A stretch of 64,000 nt of DNA. It comes from Aldrovandia affinis (lineage: Eukaryota > Chordata > Actinopteri > Notacanthiformes > Halosauridae). A program made the translations under genes and the position numbers. Shown here one piece after another: positions 12,879 to 25,184 of the stretch (positions are counted from its first letter, which is position 1; the number at the start of each line of letters is the position of its first letter). The stretch spans positions 5,005,001-5,069,000 of the forward strand of contig JAINUG010000026.1 of assembly GCA_029706075.1 (NCBI GenBank), in the 5' to 3' direction. A model generated the notes under the pieces. The model worked only from the letters and a program-made list of their open reading frames with translations. It was not told the origin of the DNA and did not search any database.

Positions 12879-13711
12879 AGATATTTTCTGATCTGTTTTG
12901 GGCCACATTCATATGTGGAAATAAATCCGATACGAATCTGATATCTGCCAATGCGACTGTCATCTAAACGCACAGATCGGAATTTCCCTGTCATTCCGAT
13001 TCGCACGTCATTCAAAATGCGACACTCTTATACTTTTTTGCATCTGAATGACGTGTGACGTTACACGTGCACAAAGAGAAATATACAGGGGATGTATCGC
13101 AACAAAACCGTTTTTGAAGAGATTTTGACAGACATCAGATCAAGCAACAATTATCACACCATCACACAAAAACGTAAGTCTTGGCTGAAAGGAAATCAAA
13201 GCTACTCTCATTGAGCCTTGTAATGTTGTAAATAGTGTCTGATTATGAACTTTTTTTATGTGGTTTATTTGGCGTACACTCTTTTTATACTCTCCTGTAT
13301 TAGCTCTTGAGCTAACTCTGGCATTGCGCTTTTTGCGGATATGTTGATTACTATGTGCTGTAATCTTTTAAGTAAATGAAAGAAATAAATCCTACATACT
13401 GCATCTTTAAATATAATGTTTCAAAATATAAAACTTAAATTGGCATTTACATTTGCCAGTGCTCGTTACATTTCTGTATACGACTATATACAGTATGGCT
13501 GTGCCGGCGTGGTTGTTGTTTACTTTCGTATCTGGGTAACCAAACCCTCGTGTACACATGCGGGTTGTTTCAAGTGTAAACCGTGTAAACACAGGTATCG
13601 TATATGGGTCACTTTTAAAAGTAGATATAAACAGGCGGTCAAAAAAAAAAAATGGATGTAGGCAAAAAATCGGAACTGGGCATCAAGGCCTGCAGTATAA
13701 ACGTAGCCTAA
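12879..13711. mobile_element. Fish DNA-transposon remnant abutting Tc1 copy A
   Basis: The right end, read on the minus strand, is GGCTACGTTTATACTGCAGG followed by CCTTGATGCCCAG. This resembles a repetitive terminus I have seen in fish genomes. The left part (TTTGGGCCACATTC, AAATCCGATACGAATCTGAT, CACGTCATTC, AATGCGACAC) looks like the inner part of the opposite inverted arm of the same family. So I read one non-autonomous inverted-repeat element whose outer left end is missing. The superfamily is not assigned. Its left edge coincides with the loss of the Tc1 copy A 3' end. Confidence 0.45.
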
Positions 13712-16700
13712 GAGCATGGCAGTAGGGCATCATCAGTCTTGGCGGGGGAAGTTCTCAGTTGTTGAAGAGCATTTACGTCTATAAATATGTTGACTGAAAA
13801 GAAGTGTTCACTATTCCGTTGTAGAGCCGGTCAACTGCTGGACAGAGCCTAGGGCAGTGGTGCGCAAACACATTTTCTGTGACACGTCCCCCATTAAAAT
13901 ATAGCCTCTCATATGGTCAAGCATGGAATTGTAATGTTTTTTTTTTTTTTTACATATGTGGAAACAATTGCGTGTAGCTACACTGTAACTAGTGCAGTGT
14001 TAAATTTGATTGGTGTGAATGTGTATGACAGTGTAACTGTATGTCTCTTTATTCCCACATATGTCTTGCAACCTACCTCAACCCCTCTCACTTCCCACCA
14101 GCGGGCTCTGACCCAAAGGTCATAAACTACTGAACATCAGTACCTCTCAGTCTGTTAATATTCAGTCATGATATACACTGAACAGTTTTTCAAACACAAT
14201 GCGCAGGGCTCTGTCGCTGCATTGGACAGATGGCCAGATTCTGACCAGAGCATATGTGTTCTCGCTGGATACATTTGAAGTGGAAATGGACTGTGCTCTA
14301 ATTTCAGCCCTTCGGTTAAAAACAGTGGCACGTAGATCAAAAGAACACGCTAACCACTTTCATAAAAGATCCATGCAATGCCATGCAATGAAAGGAAAAG
14401 GTCCCGCACACTGCATTCATTTCCAAAAAGTATCACTTGGTGGTGGTACGCTTTGCAAGTTAATGCAGTGTGTGGGAGTTGTTTTTTTTTCTTTCATATT
14501 GTGTTGGGGATGTGCCATGAATATCAATTTACAGTACTTTCAAAATCATATTCAGTGTTCAGAGTGTTGAAGAAGTATACAGTATTTTAAAATGTTTGCC
14601 CTGACATTACCCCTGGAACACTTAATGTCATTTGTTGCCCTTTCTTATCCAATGGAAAGTTCAGTATTGCTAAGCAATCGGTTGGTCTTTTCTAATGACT
14701 AGTGGCAAGTTTTCTTTGCTCTCAGGATAGAATAGCAGGGATATCAGTTATCTAATATACAGTCTGAAGGGCAGTTATGGCTGTTCCATATTTTGCTTTT
14801 AAATTCGCTACTTGATTAAATCCTATTGAAGAGAAGTGACTAATCACTTGTACAAAGGTTCCTATATAAAGGTGAGAATTCATACATTTGGATTTGTGTA
14901 TACTTTATATATTATACAGAGTGGAATTCAAAACACAGCAAATTATTATGTTGCCAATTTTTACTAAATGAGAACAACCAAAATAAACTATAAGAGCAAA
15001 TATGCTTTGTGTGTTGAGAGAATAAAGATAGCCTAAAAATGAACCAAAACCAACCAAGCAGGCCTAGCAGATCCAAACAAGTCGCAGTATTATGAATTAT
15101 TAACAAGTAGAACAGAAGAAAACTGCCGTGGGGTTCCGTAACAATGCCCTCATACGGAGGCAAATCTGGCAGGGAGACATGTCGTCCTCAGAGACTGCGA
15201 CGGGCTGAGCGTTGCCTAACAGGCACACCGTGTCATTCGGTGTCTGTTGCTTCGAGTGGATCCAGGGTATGATTGGCGTTGACACAAGTGTGGAATCTCG
15301 AGACAGCGGGAGTCTTCGGCAAGAGCAGCAGTGAGGTAGCGGCTTGAGCAGTTAACAATTAAACAAAAAAACGGAGTTTAATGGGCCGATCTCTAATCTG
15401 AATGAACCAAATAAAACGATTGGCCCCTCTGTGTCAAAACGAATGAGATGTGTGTTCTGTGAAGAACGAGCTTCCGATATCCATGGAGTAATAAATCAGA
15501 TCGCTTCTCAAAGACTACGGTTTCCCTCACTTCCTGTAATGCGCTCCTATCAATCTGGCTGTAGGCCGACGGACTCGCACTCGATACGTAAGCTCTGAAA
15601 AGTGAAACTGAACACCTGCTTGTGGTAAATTTACGAGTTTCAGAAGCTGGAAATTAGTCCGTCCGTGATAATGAGCCAGTCCCTGGTAATTCGCCCCACC
15701 TGCATTCTATCAAAGTCAGAGGCAAAACATAATCAGGGAGGCACTTAATGCATGTTTTGAGTCACCTTAATTGATTCAAATTTGTTTGTAGCTGGGGCCG
15801 GGGGGGGGGGGGTTGGGAATCACACTGCACACAGGTGGTTGCCAGGGCCAACTATAACTATATCCCAAAATCTGGGTCACATCAGCTGCACCACACAGCT
15901 GCACTGGCAACCTGTCTGCCTCACTTTTAAAAAGGCATTCTCTCCCTTAACTCCTGATTCCCTTCACCGACGGAAGCACCGGGCCGTAACAATGGCCCAC
16001 CGCAGATCCTCTGGCGGTAAAAAATAGCCTCCCCCTGAGCCCCCGAAGCTTTCCTGCCACGAGAGCCATTCAGAGGGACATCCCCTTCTCTGCCGCTTCA
16101 GTTCCCTGAGGAACGGTGTCACTTCCCCCTTGGCTGCATAGAATCTGGCTGAGCTCTCACAGTTCCTCTCTTTACTGCTTGTTGCATTCATGAACAGCAA
16201 CCACGTGGGTTGTGCCTGTGTGGGTTAGGCCTTACTGTCATAGTCACTGATGTTGACAATGACGGGTTGTGTTTGCCTGATGTCATAGCATGCCAATGCA
16301 CCACGGAGGCCTAGGTGAATGTTGAGATTAACACGTGTGTCTGTGTCTGTGTCTGTGTCCGTGTCTGCAAAGAACTGTCGTAAGGAGTTACACCGAACTT
16401 TTGGACCAACTTTGACAAATTAAGATTCATATATAATTATTCTATAAGATTGTTCTATAATAAATGTATCCTGAACCATAAACACGATTCATGTGTAAAC
16501 AAAATACAAATTTCTCCTCATTTGTCCCACCACGAGATAGACTTAATGTCTTCATTGCCAAGGGTTTGCAAATGTTGACGGTAAGCCATTTGAAAGATTT
16601 AACGAGTTTATACAACTGTGGCTAGTCTTTTAATTGGTGTTTAATCCAGCCAGTTGCAGACTTGTTCATGTAGTTTTATATTGCGCTACACATTCATGGA

Positions 16701-17160
16701 AGGTATCATGAATGAAAAATAAGGCTGAGACCACCTTTTGGGGAAAACAATAATCATCTATTGACTCAACGTTATCGATAAGTAAAACGGCACACCGATA
16801 TTTATGTGCCATAGTTTATTTTTTTTAAAGGACCTACAAGCAAAACACTGTACGCTTATAATGAACATACTTTCCTGGTTGTAGCACTGACATTTGTACA
16901 ATATTATCATATGTATTTGCCTGAGGACACATTTCTTGCTTTTCTATACAAGTGTGGCAGCGCTCTAGTCTGTTGTCATTAATCTAGTTGGAGCCTCCCG
17001 CTCTTCACTAAGAGTAATGCCTGAGCCGGTCCAGTGTGTTTGCTTTACACATTGTTGTTATTGTTGGGAGAAGTTGCCCCTAGCCACAGAAGTTTTTTCC
17101 TGCAAGCTATCTATCTACAGAAGCTAACAACGCTGTCGATGGCATTGTTGCTGATAACCG
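13712..17160. other. Intronic DNA, no gene seen
   Basis: A possible hAT end (13855 onward) is listed separately. The rest is unremarkable: a T run near 13929-13943, a G run near 15799-15812 and a (GTGTCT)n tract at 16337-16366. A stretch at 15100-15660 is somewhat richer in CpG but has no recognisable exon. Confidence 0.5.
13855..13950 (+). mobile_element. Possible hAT terminus fragment
   Basis: CAGTGGTGCGCAAAC at 13855, followed by CTGTGACACGTCCCCCATT, resembles the CAGTGGTTCGCAAAC-type left ends of vertebrate hAT elements. I could not find the matching right end or an 8-bp duplication, so its length is unknown. Confidence 0.4.
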
Positions 17161-17162
17161 AG

Positions 17163-17302
17163 TTAGCTATTGAAGCTACTGTAGCGTCCCAAGGTGATTT
17201 GCGCCGGCCGGAGCGGGAAAAGGCAGTGGCTATAGTTATCTCTTTTCCCACTACGGCCTGCTCAATCCGCCATTGGACACTACAGTAGCTTCAGTATTAG
17301 CT
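17163..17302. repeat. Short inverted repeat around a CpG-rich spacer
   Basis: TGAAGCTACTGTAGCGTCC (about 17173) and the inverted GGACACTACAGTAGCTTCA (about 17274) form arms of roughly 25 bp. They flank a 75-bp GC-rich spacer (GCGCCGGCCGGAGCGGG). It lies just upstream of the BED-finger remnant and may be part of the same hAT-derived element. Confidence 0.6.
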
Positions 17303-17354
17303 AATGGCCAACTCAGGTAACATCGACAAAATAGCCTGTTCAGTGTGGGGAGGA

Positions 17355-17461
17355 TACCGTCATATGTGTGACAACAAAAAGAGCTTGTGAAGTTTGTGAC
17401 TCCAAATTGCCATATTCAGGGAACACAACAAATCTATGCGACCACCTGAACTGAAAACACT
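17355..17461 (+). pseudogene. BED zinc-finger remnant of a hAT transposase or ZBED-like gene
   Basis: One frame reads KRACEVCDSKLPYSGNTTNL, then CDHLN, a stop, then KH. This is the CxxC...HLxxKH core of a BED zinc finger, the DNA-binding domain of hAT transposases and of domesticated ZBED proteins. The usual codon at the stop encodes Arg (CGA), so a single CpG-type C-to-T change would explain TGA. A GTAACA follows soon after (17473), which could be an old donor site. I see no catalytic domain nearby. It is most likely a dead transposon fragment. Confidence 0.65.
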
Positions 17462-17645
17462 CGCTGCCTCAGGTAACACCACACAACAGTCCACTGCTAT
17501 GCAACAGTCTGTCTGAAGCTTAAAATATTCTTAAAGTTTCCTGCTTGTTTCTGTTTATTTTTACAAATATTGCAGTATATGGTCCACACATTCTTATAAG
17601 TAGGACTTCATTTCAAATGTACGGATATCTAGCAATGTTTATCTA

Positions 17646-18859
17646 CACTACCGGTCAAAAGTTTTAGAACACCCCCATTTTTCCTGTTTTTACTGAAATT
17701 TAAGCAGTTCAAGTCCAGTGAATAACCTGAAATGGTACAAAGGTAAGTGGTAAACTGCCAGAGAGAAAAAAGTTTAGGTTACCAAAAACTGAAGAATAAT
17801 GTCACTTTGTTCGCAGTGAGTACAGTTTCTTACACCATGAAAAGGCACTGAAACTGACAGGAATTGGTCTGGCAGACCCAAAGCCACAACAAAATCAGAA
17901 GACGAGTTTCAGAGGCAACAGCTTGCGTGATAGGCGGCTCACAGGACAACCGCTTCAAGCACAGCTTAACACTGGTCGAAGTAAGGAAGTCTCAGTTTCA
18001 ACTGTAAAGAGAAGACTTCGAGCTGCAGGTTTGACAGGTCGAGTGGCAGTAAGAAAGCCATTGCTAAGATGGCAAAATAAGAAAAAGAGGCTTGCTTGGG
18101 CCATGAAGCACCGCCAGTGGACTACTGAAGACTGGAAGAAGGTCTCATGGACCGATGAATCTTCGGTTCATCGTGCAGGGTTTTTGTACGCCGTCGAGTA
18201 GGCGAAAGGATGGTTCCTCAGTGTGTGACACCAACTGTCAAACATGGAGGAGGAAGCGTGATGGTCTGGGGCTCTTTTGCTGGATCCAGAGTCGGCGACT
18301 TGCACAGAGTGACTGGCACCCTGAACCAAAAGGGCTACCACAGCATTTTGCAGCACCATGCAATGCCCTCTGGTCTACACCTAGTTGGTCAGGGGGTCAT
18401 CCTACAGCAAGATAATGACCCAAAACATACCTCCAGGCTATGTCAGAACTACCTTAGAAGAAAAGAACAAGACGGTAGGCTTCAAATCATGGAATGGCCA
18501 GCACAGTCTCCAGACTTAAACCCCATCGAGCTGGTTTGGGATGAACTGGACAGAATGGTGAAAGCAAAGCAACCTACAAGTGCAACACATTTGTGGGAAC
18601 ATCTGCAACAGTGTTGGGAAGAACTTGCCAAACAATATTTGATTTCCATTGTAGAAAGAATGCCACGAGTATGTTTGGCTTTGATGAGTAAAAAATGTAG
18701 ATAAAATTTAGTTAAACAAAACGATTCCATGGTTTCTTTTTTATCCCCAATTTTATTTGTTCTATGCTTTAATTTCAGAGCACATTGAAACATTAAACTG
18801 CGTGAAGTTCAATAAAAACTGGAAAAATTGAGGTGTTCTAAAACTTTTGACCGGTAGTG
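17646..18859 (+). mobile_element. Tc1-like element, copy B (both ends present)
   Basis: The 1214-bp copy starts CACTACCGGTCAAAAGTTTT and ends CTTTTGACCGGTAGTG, with TA on each side. After the 5' terminal 170 bp it jumps straight to codons of the second helix-turn-helix region, so the leader, the start codon and about 40 N-terminal codons found in copy A are missing. The 3' terminal inverted repeat is short, about 50 bp. Copy D has the same layout. Confidence 0.92.
17814..18704 (+). pseudogene. Tc1-like transposase, N-terminally deleted (copy B)
   Basis: It holds the best catalytic half in the window. One frame (17923-18201) runs through the second DNA-binding region to SWTDES, the first catalytic Asp. 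The next frame (18210-18704, 164 residues) contains GGGSVMVWG, QQDNDPKHTS (second Asp) and SPDLNPIELVW (Glu), fitting the DD34E spacing of Tc1. Between them a small deletion after WTDES and an in-frame stop separate the frames. The normal start and first helix-turn-helix are absent, so the copy cannot bind and cut by itself. Confidence 0.88.
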
Positions 18860-18861
18860 TA

Positions 18862-20719
18862 TACTTTCTTGTTGATCTATCGATAAGCAGAAATGGGTTA
18901 TCACCCCAGCCTTAATGTGAAATGACTGATCTAATGGCACGAATTAATGCTTGTGAGGCACCATTTATTTGTTTTATTCAGTGTCCATCACGTTATTCAG
19001 TTTAACATGCATGGGCGGAAACATTAAATATACAAATAAGGTTGCACAGTGCCGGTTAAACTATTATGTTGTATTTCTAAAGCCTGGTTATGTCCTTATG
19101 GGGGCAATGCTGTGGTTGATAGATTTATTTCCTTTATTTTCCATTAAGGGTTTCCAAAGGAATGAGAAACCGTGCTCATTCTATTGTACACCTTATCTGT
19201 GATTTGGTCCATTAAATTATTGGCCGAATCTCAGCTGATAAGTTGTAAAAACACTTCTGGAGAGAGTGGTTATAATGCATCATCCAGTTGGGTGTTGGCA
19301 AAAAAGGGTAACTAACACTAAAGAAGGATACAAATTATATAAGATTATAACCTAAAATTGGAACCCAAAAATTGTAAGCAATCTTGCAGGCACAAAGGTG
19401 CATAGGCAAAGTTAAGTAAAAAGTACAAGACTCATTGAAACTTTTAAGTCCAGTTCACTGCTCAAGGGACATTGGTATGTTATTTCCAGTGGACTGACAC
19501 GGAATCAAGTTCAATCAGCAGATTCTTTTTAAATTGTGTGCAGCTGTTGTTTCTGTAAGCCAGTGGACTTTTGATGCGCCAATCCTATGTGCAGAAAATG
19601 TTGGCTCTGACGCGGACGCATTCATGAGAAATGCCGTTGGCAGATTGTGTGGGGCACGGCAGCCATACAGATGACACAATGACTTTTGTTTTCCGATTGG
19701 AAAAGGAGCACGTTAGGAGAAGGTACATTTTTAAATCCATTTTAAACACTGGCACCCCTCGAATATTTTTCAATGATGCTTTGTTTGAATTTTGTTGCAG
19801 TAAATTTTTGTGGTGTACATCTAACCCTAAGTTTTATACTATTTTGTAAGTCGCTCTGACACTATTTTTGTCAGTTGCTCTGAATAATAATAATAACAAT
19901 AATAATAATGTACTGTAAAAGCAGGTGTTAACAAGGTGCTTGGGCACTTTAGCTTGCGAAGGCTGGCAGAATAAAGGAGAGGCCCAAATGTTCCCAACAC
20001 ACATATGGCACAAATGCAATAAACGTAACATTAATTTTCTTGCCTATCTACAACCCAGACTGCACGCCTAAGAGATTTTCTTGAACACCCAAGGGGGGGT
20101 ACAAAAAAAGAATGCAAAATGCGCTGTCTAAGCCTGATAATTTGGTAATTATTCCTGGCTTTAAATTAGCATAGCAGATTTGCATCTTCAATGAAGACCA
20201 TTATCTGTGTAGTTGCAGTGCCTGACCAGAGGGGTTGTGCCGCATGCTAACCCCGACACCAGATTGTATCAAAAGCCCAAAGGCTGGCTGCCGCAGCAGA
20301 TTTCACGCAGTCAGAGCAGTCCCCAGGGGCAATGCAAGCGGCCTCCGGTAGTAATACAAACCGCAGTTGGTTTGCTTGGAAGGTGAAGCCGTTTGTAAAG
20401 CAATGGGCCGATGCTTTCAAAGACAAAGCTTTTGTTGTATACACTTATGTGCCCATCGCTCCTCTCGACAGTCATTCCGTGAGATGCTATGATCCCCACC
20501 AGAGAGATAGAGAAGAATTAAGACAGAAGGGAAGCTACACCTATGGAGAGAATAATCGATTTGCAGGAAATAAAATGCAGACTTCTTGTTGAGCGAAATG
20601 ACCAAAGTCCCAATCGGCAAGGGTCAACAGTGCTGAGAAAGAAGTGGAGGGTTGGTGAAGGGAAGCTTGTGTGAAAGACTACCATCGTCTCACAAAGTCA
20701 TTTGATGCCATGGTAGATT
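18862..20719. other. Intronic DNA, no gene seen
   Basis: Single-copy AT-rich sequence with a short (AAT)n tract at 19884-19910. I found no exon, SINE or transposon end. Confidence 0.55.
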
Positions 20720-20721
20720 TA

Positions 20722-21678
20722 CACTACCGGTCAAAAGTTTTAGAACACCCTCCATTTTCCAGTTTTTACTCAATTTAAGCATTTCAACTCCAGTGAATAA
20801 CCTGAAATGGTACAAAGGTAAGCGGTAAACTGAGGTAAAAAATAAAAATAAAAATAAAAAGTTTAGTTTACCAAAAAATGAAAAATAATGTAACGTTTTT
20901 GGCAGTGAGTGGTATCCTACACCATCAAAAGGTACTTTGAAAGTGGAGGAAACTCTTGACAGGAAGAGGTCTGGCAGACCCAAAGCCACAACAAAATCAG
21001 AAGACAAGTTTCTGACAGTCAACAGCTTGCGTGATAGGCGACTCACAGGACAACAGCTTCAAGCACAGCTTACTTGGTCAAAGTAAGGAAGTCTCAGTTT
21101 CAACTGTGAAGAGAATACTTCGAGCTGCAGGTTTGACAGGTCGAGTGGCAGTAAGAAAGCCATTGCTAAGATGGCAAAATAAGAAAAAGAGGCTTGCCTG
21201 GGCCATGAAGCACCGCCAGTGGACTACTGAAGACTTGAAGAAGGTCTTATGGACCGATGAATCAAATTTTGAAATCTTGAAATTTTGAACGTTTTTGTAG
21301 GCTGTCGAGTAGGTGAAAGGATGGTTCCTCGGTGTGTGACACCAACTGTCAAACATGGAGGAAGAAGCGTGATGGTCTCGGGGTCTTTTGCTGGATCCAG
21401 AGTCGGCAACTTGCCCAGAGTGTCTGGCACCCTGAACCAAAAGGACTGTTAACCCATGTTAACCCATTACTGAAAAGGGCCTTTTTTTTTTTTTTCTTTT
21501 ATAACTCTGAAATGTAAATTTTTCAGTTTTTGGTAACCTAAACTTTTTTTTTTTTTTTAAACTGCTGGCAGTTTCCCGCTTTGCTTTGTACCATTTCAGG
21601 TATTCACTGGACTTGAACTGCTTAAATTTCAGTAAAAACTGGAAAATGGGGGTGTTCTAAAACCTTTGACCGGTAGTG
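20722..21678 (+). mobile_element. Tc1-like element, copy C (doubly deleted, long inverted ends)
   Basis: This 957-bp copy is flanked by TA and has the same 5' jump as copies B and D. After the codons for SRQLAQ it switches to GTTAACCCATTACTGAAAAG and then to an inverted copy of the whole 5' terminus. Each end therefore carries about 190 bp of inverted repeat instead of 50. The remaining transposase (21031-21288 and nearby frames) covers the second DNA-binding region to WTDES and lacks the second Asp and the Glu. It is non-autonomous. Confidence 0.9.
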
Positions 21679-21680
21679 TA

Positions 21681-24600
21681 TATGATTAGGAAATCAATAT
21701 TTGTTTGTTTTTTCTTTAGAAGAGGTGTGTAACTCGAGCTGTTTAAAGAATAGAGGGGATGACTGCATGAAATAAGGGGTGCTTTAACTGAATGGAGTGA
21801 TGGCCACAGGATCGGGAGAAATAGCTTGGAAAAGAGGAGGGCGGCGACGCATGATCCTGTAGACAAGGGAATGGAGGCACACGAGGAGAGGCGTGGCCTG
21901 GGAGTCACCCCATTGGCTGCCTCAGCGACTGCACACACCGCCAAACTGTGGATGGCTTACACTCAGGCCAGTTCAGCACCTACGTTTCCACTGAGCTGTA
22001 GGTCTCAATCCATCCTTTCAGTCCATTATAACGGTGCCTGTTTGCTACAGAAGGAATGGTTTGCTTTTGTGTGCGATCCCATTTGGCAGGAGAAAAAACA
22101 GAAATGATAAATGCTGTAGTGTCCTCTTTTTTTTTTTTTTTTTGTGATGAGGGAGGGAGGAAAAAGAATCATGTTGCAGAAAAAAAAGACAAGACATCCA
22201 ATCTCCTCTTGAAATTGGGTCCTCCCTCTCTCTTTGAAGGGTTTAAAAGCGTGATTGTTCCCTTTGGCTCTGAAGAGTGCTAAGGCTTTTTTTTTCTTTT
22301 TCTTTTTCTTTTTTGCAAGTCAATGGCCGCATAGCAGACTGTATCATTGAGGAGACTACTGTTGGCTGTAGAAAGGATTCCACCAGTGGACAGCAATGAC
22401 CTTTGAGCCACTGGAGTGGCCCCAGAGAGAAGAAAAGGTCAAAAGTGGAACAATGTCTGACCGACTAAAGGTAGCCTTCACACAAAATGCAAATTCCCTC
22501 TTTCACACCAGCGGTAATGCTGGTGACTCTGAGGGCACAGCGGTGGGGGGCCTTTCACAGTTATCTAGCCTATAGATCGCATCATTAGTGGCCTTTCTGG
22601 ATACGTTATTTTACTAGCATAGCAACTGGCTGCTGTTGCATTGACGAGCAGCCTTGCATTGACATTAAATCACTCCTTCTTGATGGAGCACTTGAAGCTT
22701 ACCTTGGGGGGGGCTACTACTAGCCACGGGCTTGGATTCCCCATATTTTGTCGAGGATTTGCAACTTTGAACCGGCCGTTGTGTTTTGCTGTGAGGGCAG
22801 CCTTTTGATTGCTGAATATGAGTCGGTGATTGACAGCGTGTGGGAGCTCTGCCCCTTACGGAGCTCACGCAGTAAAGCCTCGCTCTCTCTTTCCCATCGC
22901 CATAAAAAAAAAAAATCTATACGCCTTCATGGATGGATCAAAAGTGTGTGACTGCCTGCGATGCCGATGCTCCCGTCGGTCCACATAGCGTTTTGCTTTG
23001 AGACAAGACGGAAGGTTCTCGCTTTGAAGGCTCGCTCGGTGTCAGGACGGAGGCAGAGAACACAAGGCTAAAAATAAGCGCCCTGACTCAGAGCCCCTCT
23101 GAGGCGCCGCAGGTTGATGCAGCTGACGGCGTCCGTGTGTTCGCTGATGCGTCGTTTCTGCTGCACAGTCTCGCCGTTCTAACGCCAGGACAAAAGACGG
23201 GGAGTGATAGCCTTGCGCATATACGAGAAAGCGAAGTGTTTGCAACCCTGTTTTAACTTTTGGTTTAACATGCTCCTTCCCAGTACCACTGAACTGAAGT
23301 ACCTGAAAGCGAAATTAATGCTAAAATAAATGAATTGCACAATATAGAAAAGCCGGCCTTTCTGTACATTTTCTTCTGGCAACTTTGCAGTTCCCGTGCT
23401 TTGTGCCAAAATCAGTGAGACCGAATCTCGCCAAATGCTGTGCAAATTGGTCTGGTAATGTTTCTTGAAAATTATGAAAAGGCAAAAATGATTCCCCGTG
23501 ATGACACAGGAAGGCCAATTTTGGTGAAAAGAAAAACCTTGGACGGCCGTTTGTGTCCGGTGAACACGATTACTGCCGGATGAGTTGGCAGGATCAGCCA
23601 GCAGCGAGAGGCTGTGTTACAATCTCCGGAGGGATTCAGGCCAAATGATGTAATAGGTGATGTAATTCCCAGTGACATAAAAATTAAGATGGAGCAGAAA
23701 GCGATAAAGGAGACTGCAACGCGAGAAGGGTCTGGGTCATTGTGACTGTCGTGAATTGTGTAGGGATTCGTGTTTAATGCAAGCAAGGATGGTGCACGAC
23801 TGCACGTTTCCCCTGGGTTTGAACGTTGACTTAGCTTTTGGTTGCGCTTGTGGGAAATCATGCAGTGAGCTTCACTCATTCGGTTGTGCTGCGTAGGTCT
23901 GGAGTAGGGCCCGCTAAGCTTGACTTAACCTGAGTGGATGTCTTACGGACTGTCCCAATCTGTATTTTTTTCAAATGTGTGCAATGAGGGGAAATCGTTC
24001 ACTGGACCTTCTTTGTGTTGTCTATCTGTCGCTGAAGCTGTCACCGTTAGCGATGGCATTTTCCAATGCGCCAGCTCCTGTAGCAGGCTGACTACCAAAG
24101 CAAAGTTTGCTCAAACATATTTCACGGTTGGCTGGCAACGGTTTTTAAGAGGAAACCAAAGAGGACATTTTCAAAACCCTTGTTATCTGTTCACATCTGT
24201 GTGTGCGCTCGAGCTTTGCTCTTTTTTTACCTGGTACCGCTTGCGTGTCACATAGCAACAAGCTTCTTCATAGTAACCACTTAAGCCAATGTTCCAAATG
24301 TTTTGGGCAGAAAAAGAACCTTAGTCATTAAATAAAAAGACATTTTTTATCAACTGTTTTCATATTGAAGATTGAAGAATCTCCCAACCGAGGGTGTATG
24401 AACTCGATCATTTCCAGTAGTCAGTCCAAAATCTAGTAAATCCAAGATGTTCCTCAAGACCAAACTCAATGCAGTGGTAGAGACACTGTATGTGTCTATA
24501 GACACTATACACATATGTCATAGGTAAATGAGCTTTGATGGGTTGAGCAGTCCTTTCGTTACAAGTTGCAGGGTATTGTTGCAAATGTCATTCTTGTTGT

Positions 24601-25184
24601 TATATTTGTGATACATTGAGAACATATTGTCACTGCAGAAGGAAAGATTGTTGACCCCCCCCCCCCCACTATACCCCAAGCACGTACCTAAAGACCACAC
24701 TCCTCACAGGTGGCATCTCGTATCATGTATTGGAACGGTATTGAAAACTGTCTTGTTTGCAAAACACAATTAAAAAGCATCTGTGAGTAGTCAAAATGTG
24801 GAACGGGGTGATTCCCTATGTGCGCGTGTTCAGACCTCACGAGACCCTTGAGTTGCGTCGTGGCTTCACCGGGCGGCTGCGCTCACGTTTGCGTTGAACG
24901 TAAATCCACCTTTAAGTGGCGTAGCACTTCTTTTGTCACTGGAAGGCTGTCTGCCTCTGCTGTGAACTCTGACAGAGTGAGTGACGGAAGTGGATCTGTA
25001 TGTTCATCCATAGATTTGAGGTGCCAGGTTTGAACCTCTGCTCAGGAGTCACCCAATGATACCAGGGCCAGTAGGTTGGACATTATAAGACCCAAAATCG
25101 TTGTGGAGAGGTGAAGCCGCGCCAACCGGATAATTGTAACCACAGGTGCGTAGGTTCAAAAGCTGCAATCGCCGCGATAAATAA
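21681..25184. other. Intronic DNA, no gene seen
   Basis: The stretch contains T-rich tracts (22124-22143, 22286-22313), a C run (24655-24667) and moderately CpG-rich patches (22960-23240, 24830-24910). No exon or transposon end could be supported. Confidence 0.5.
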
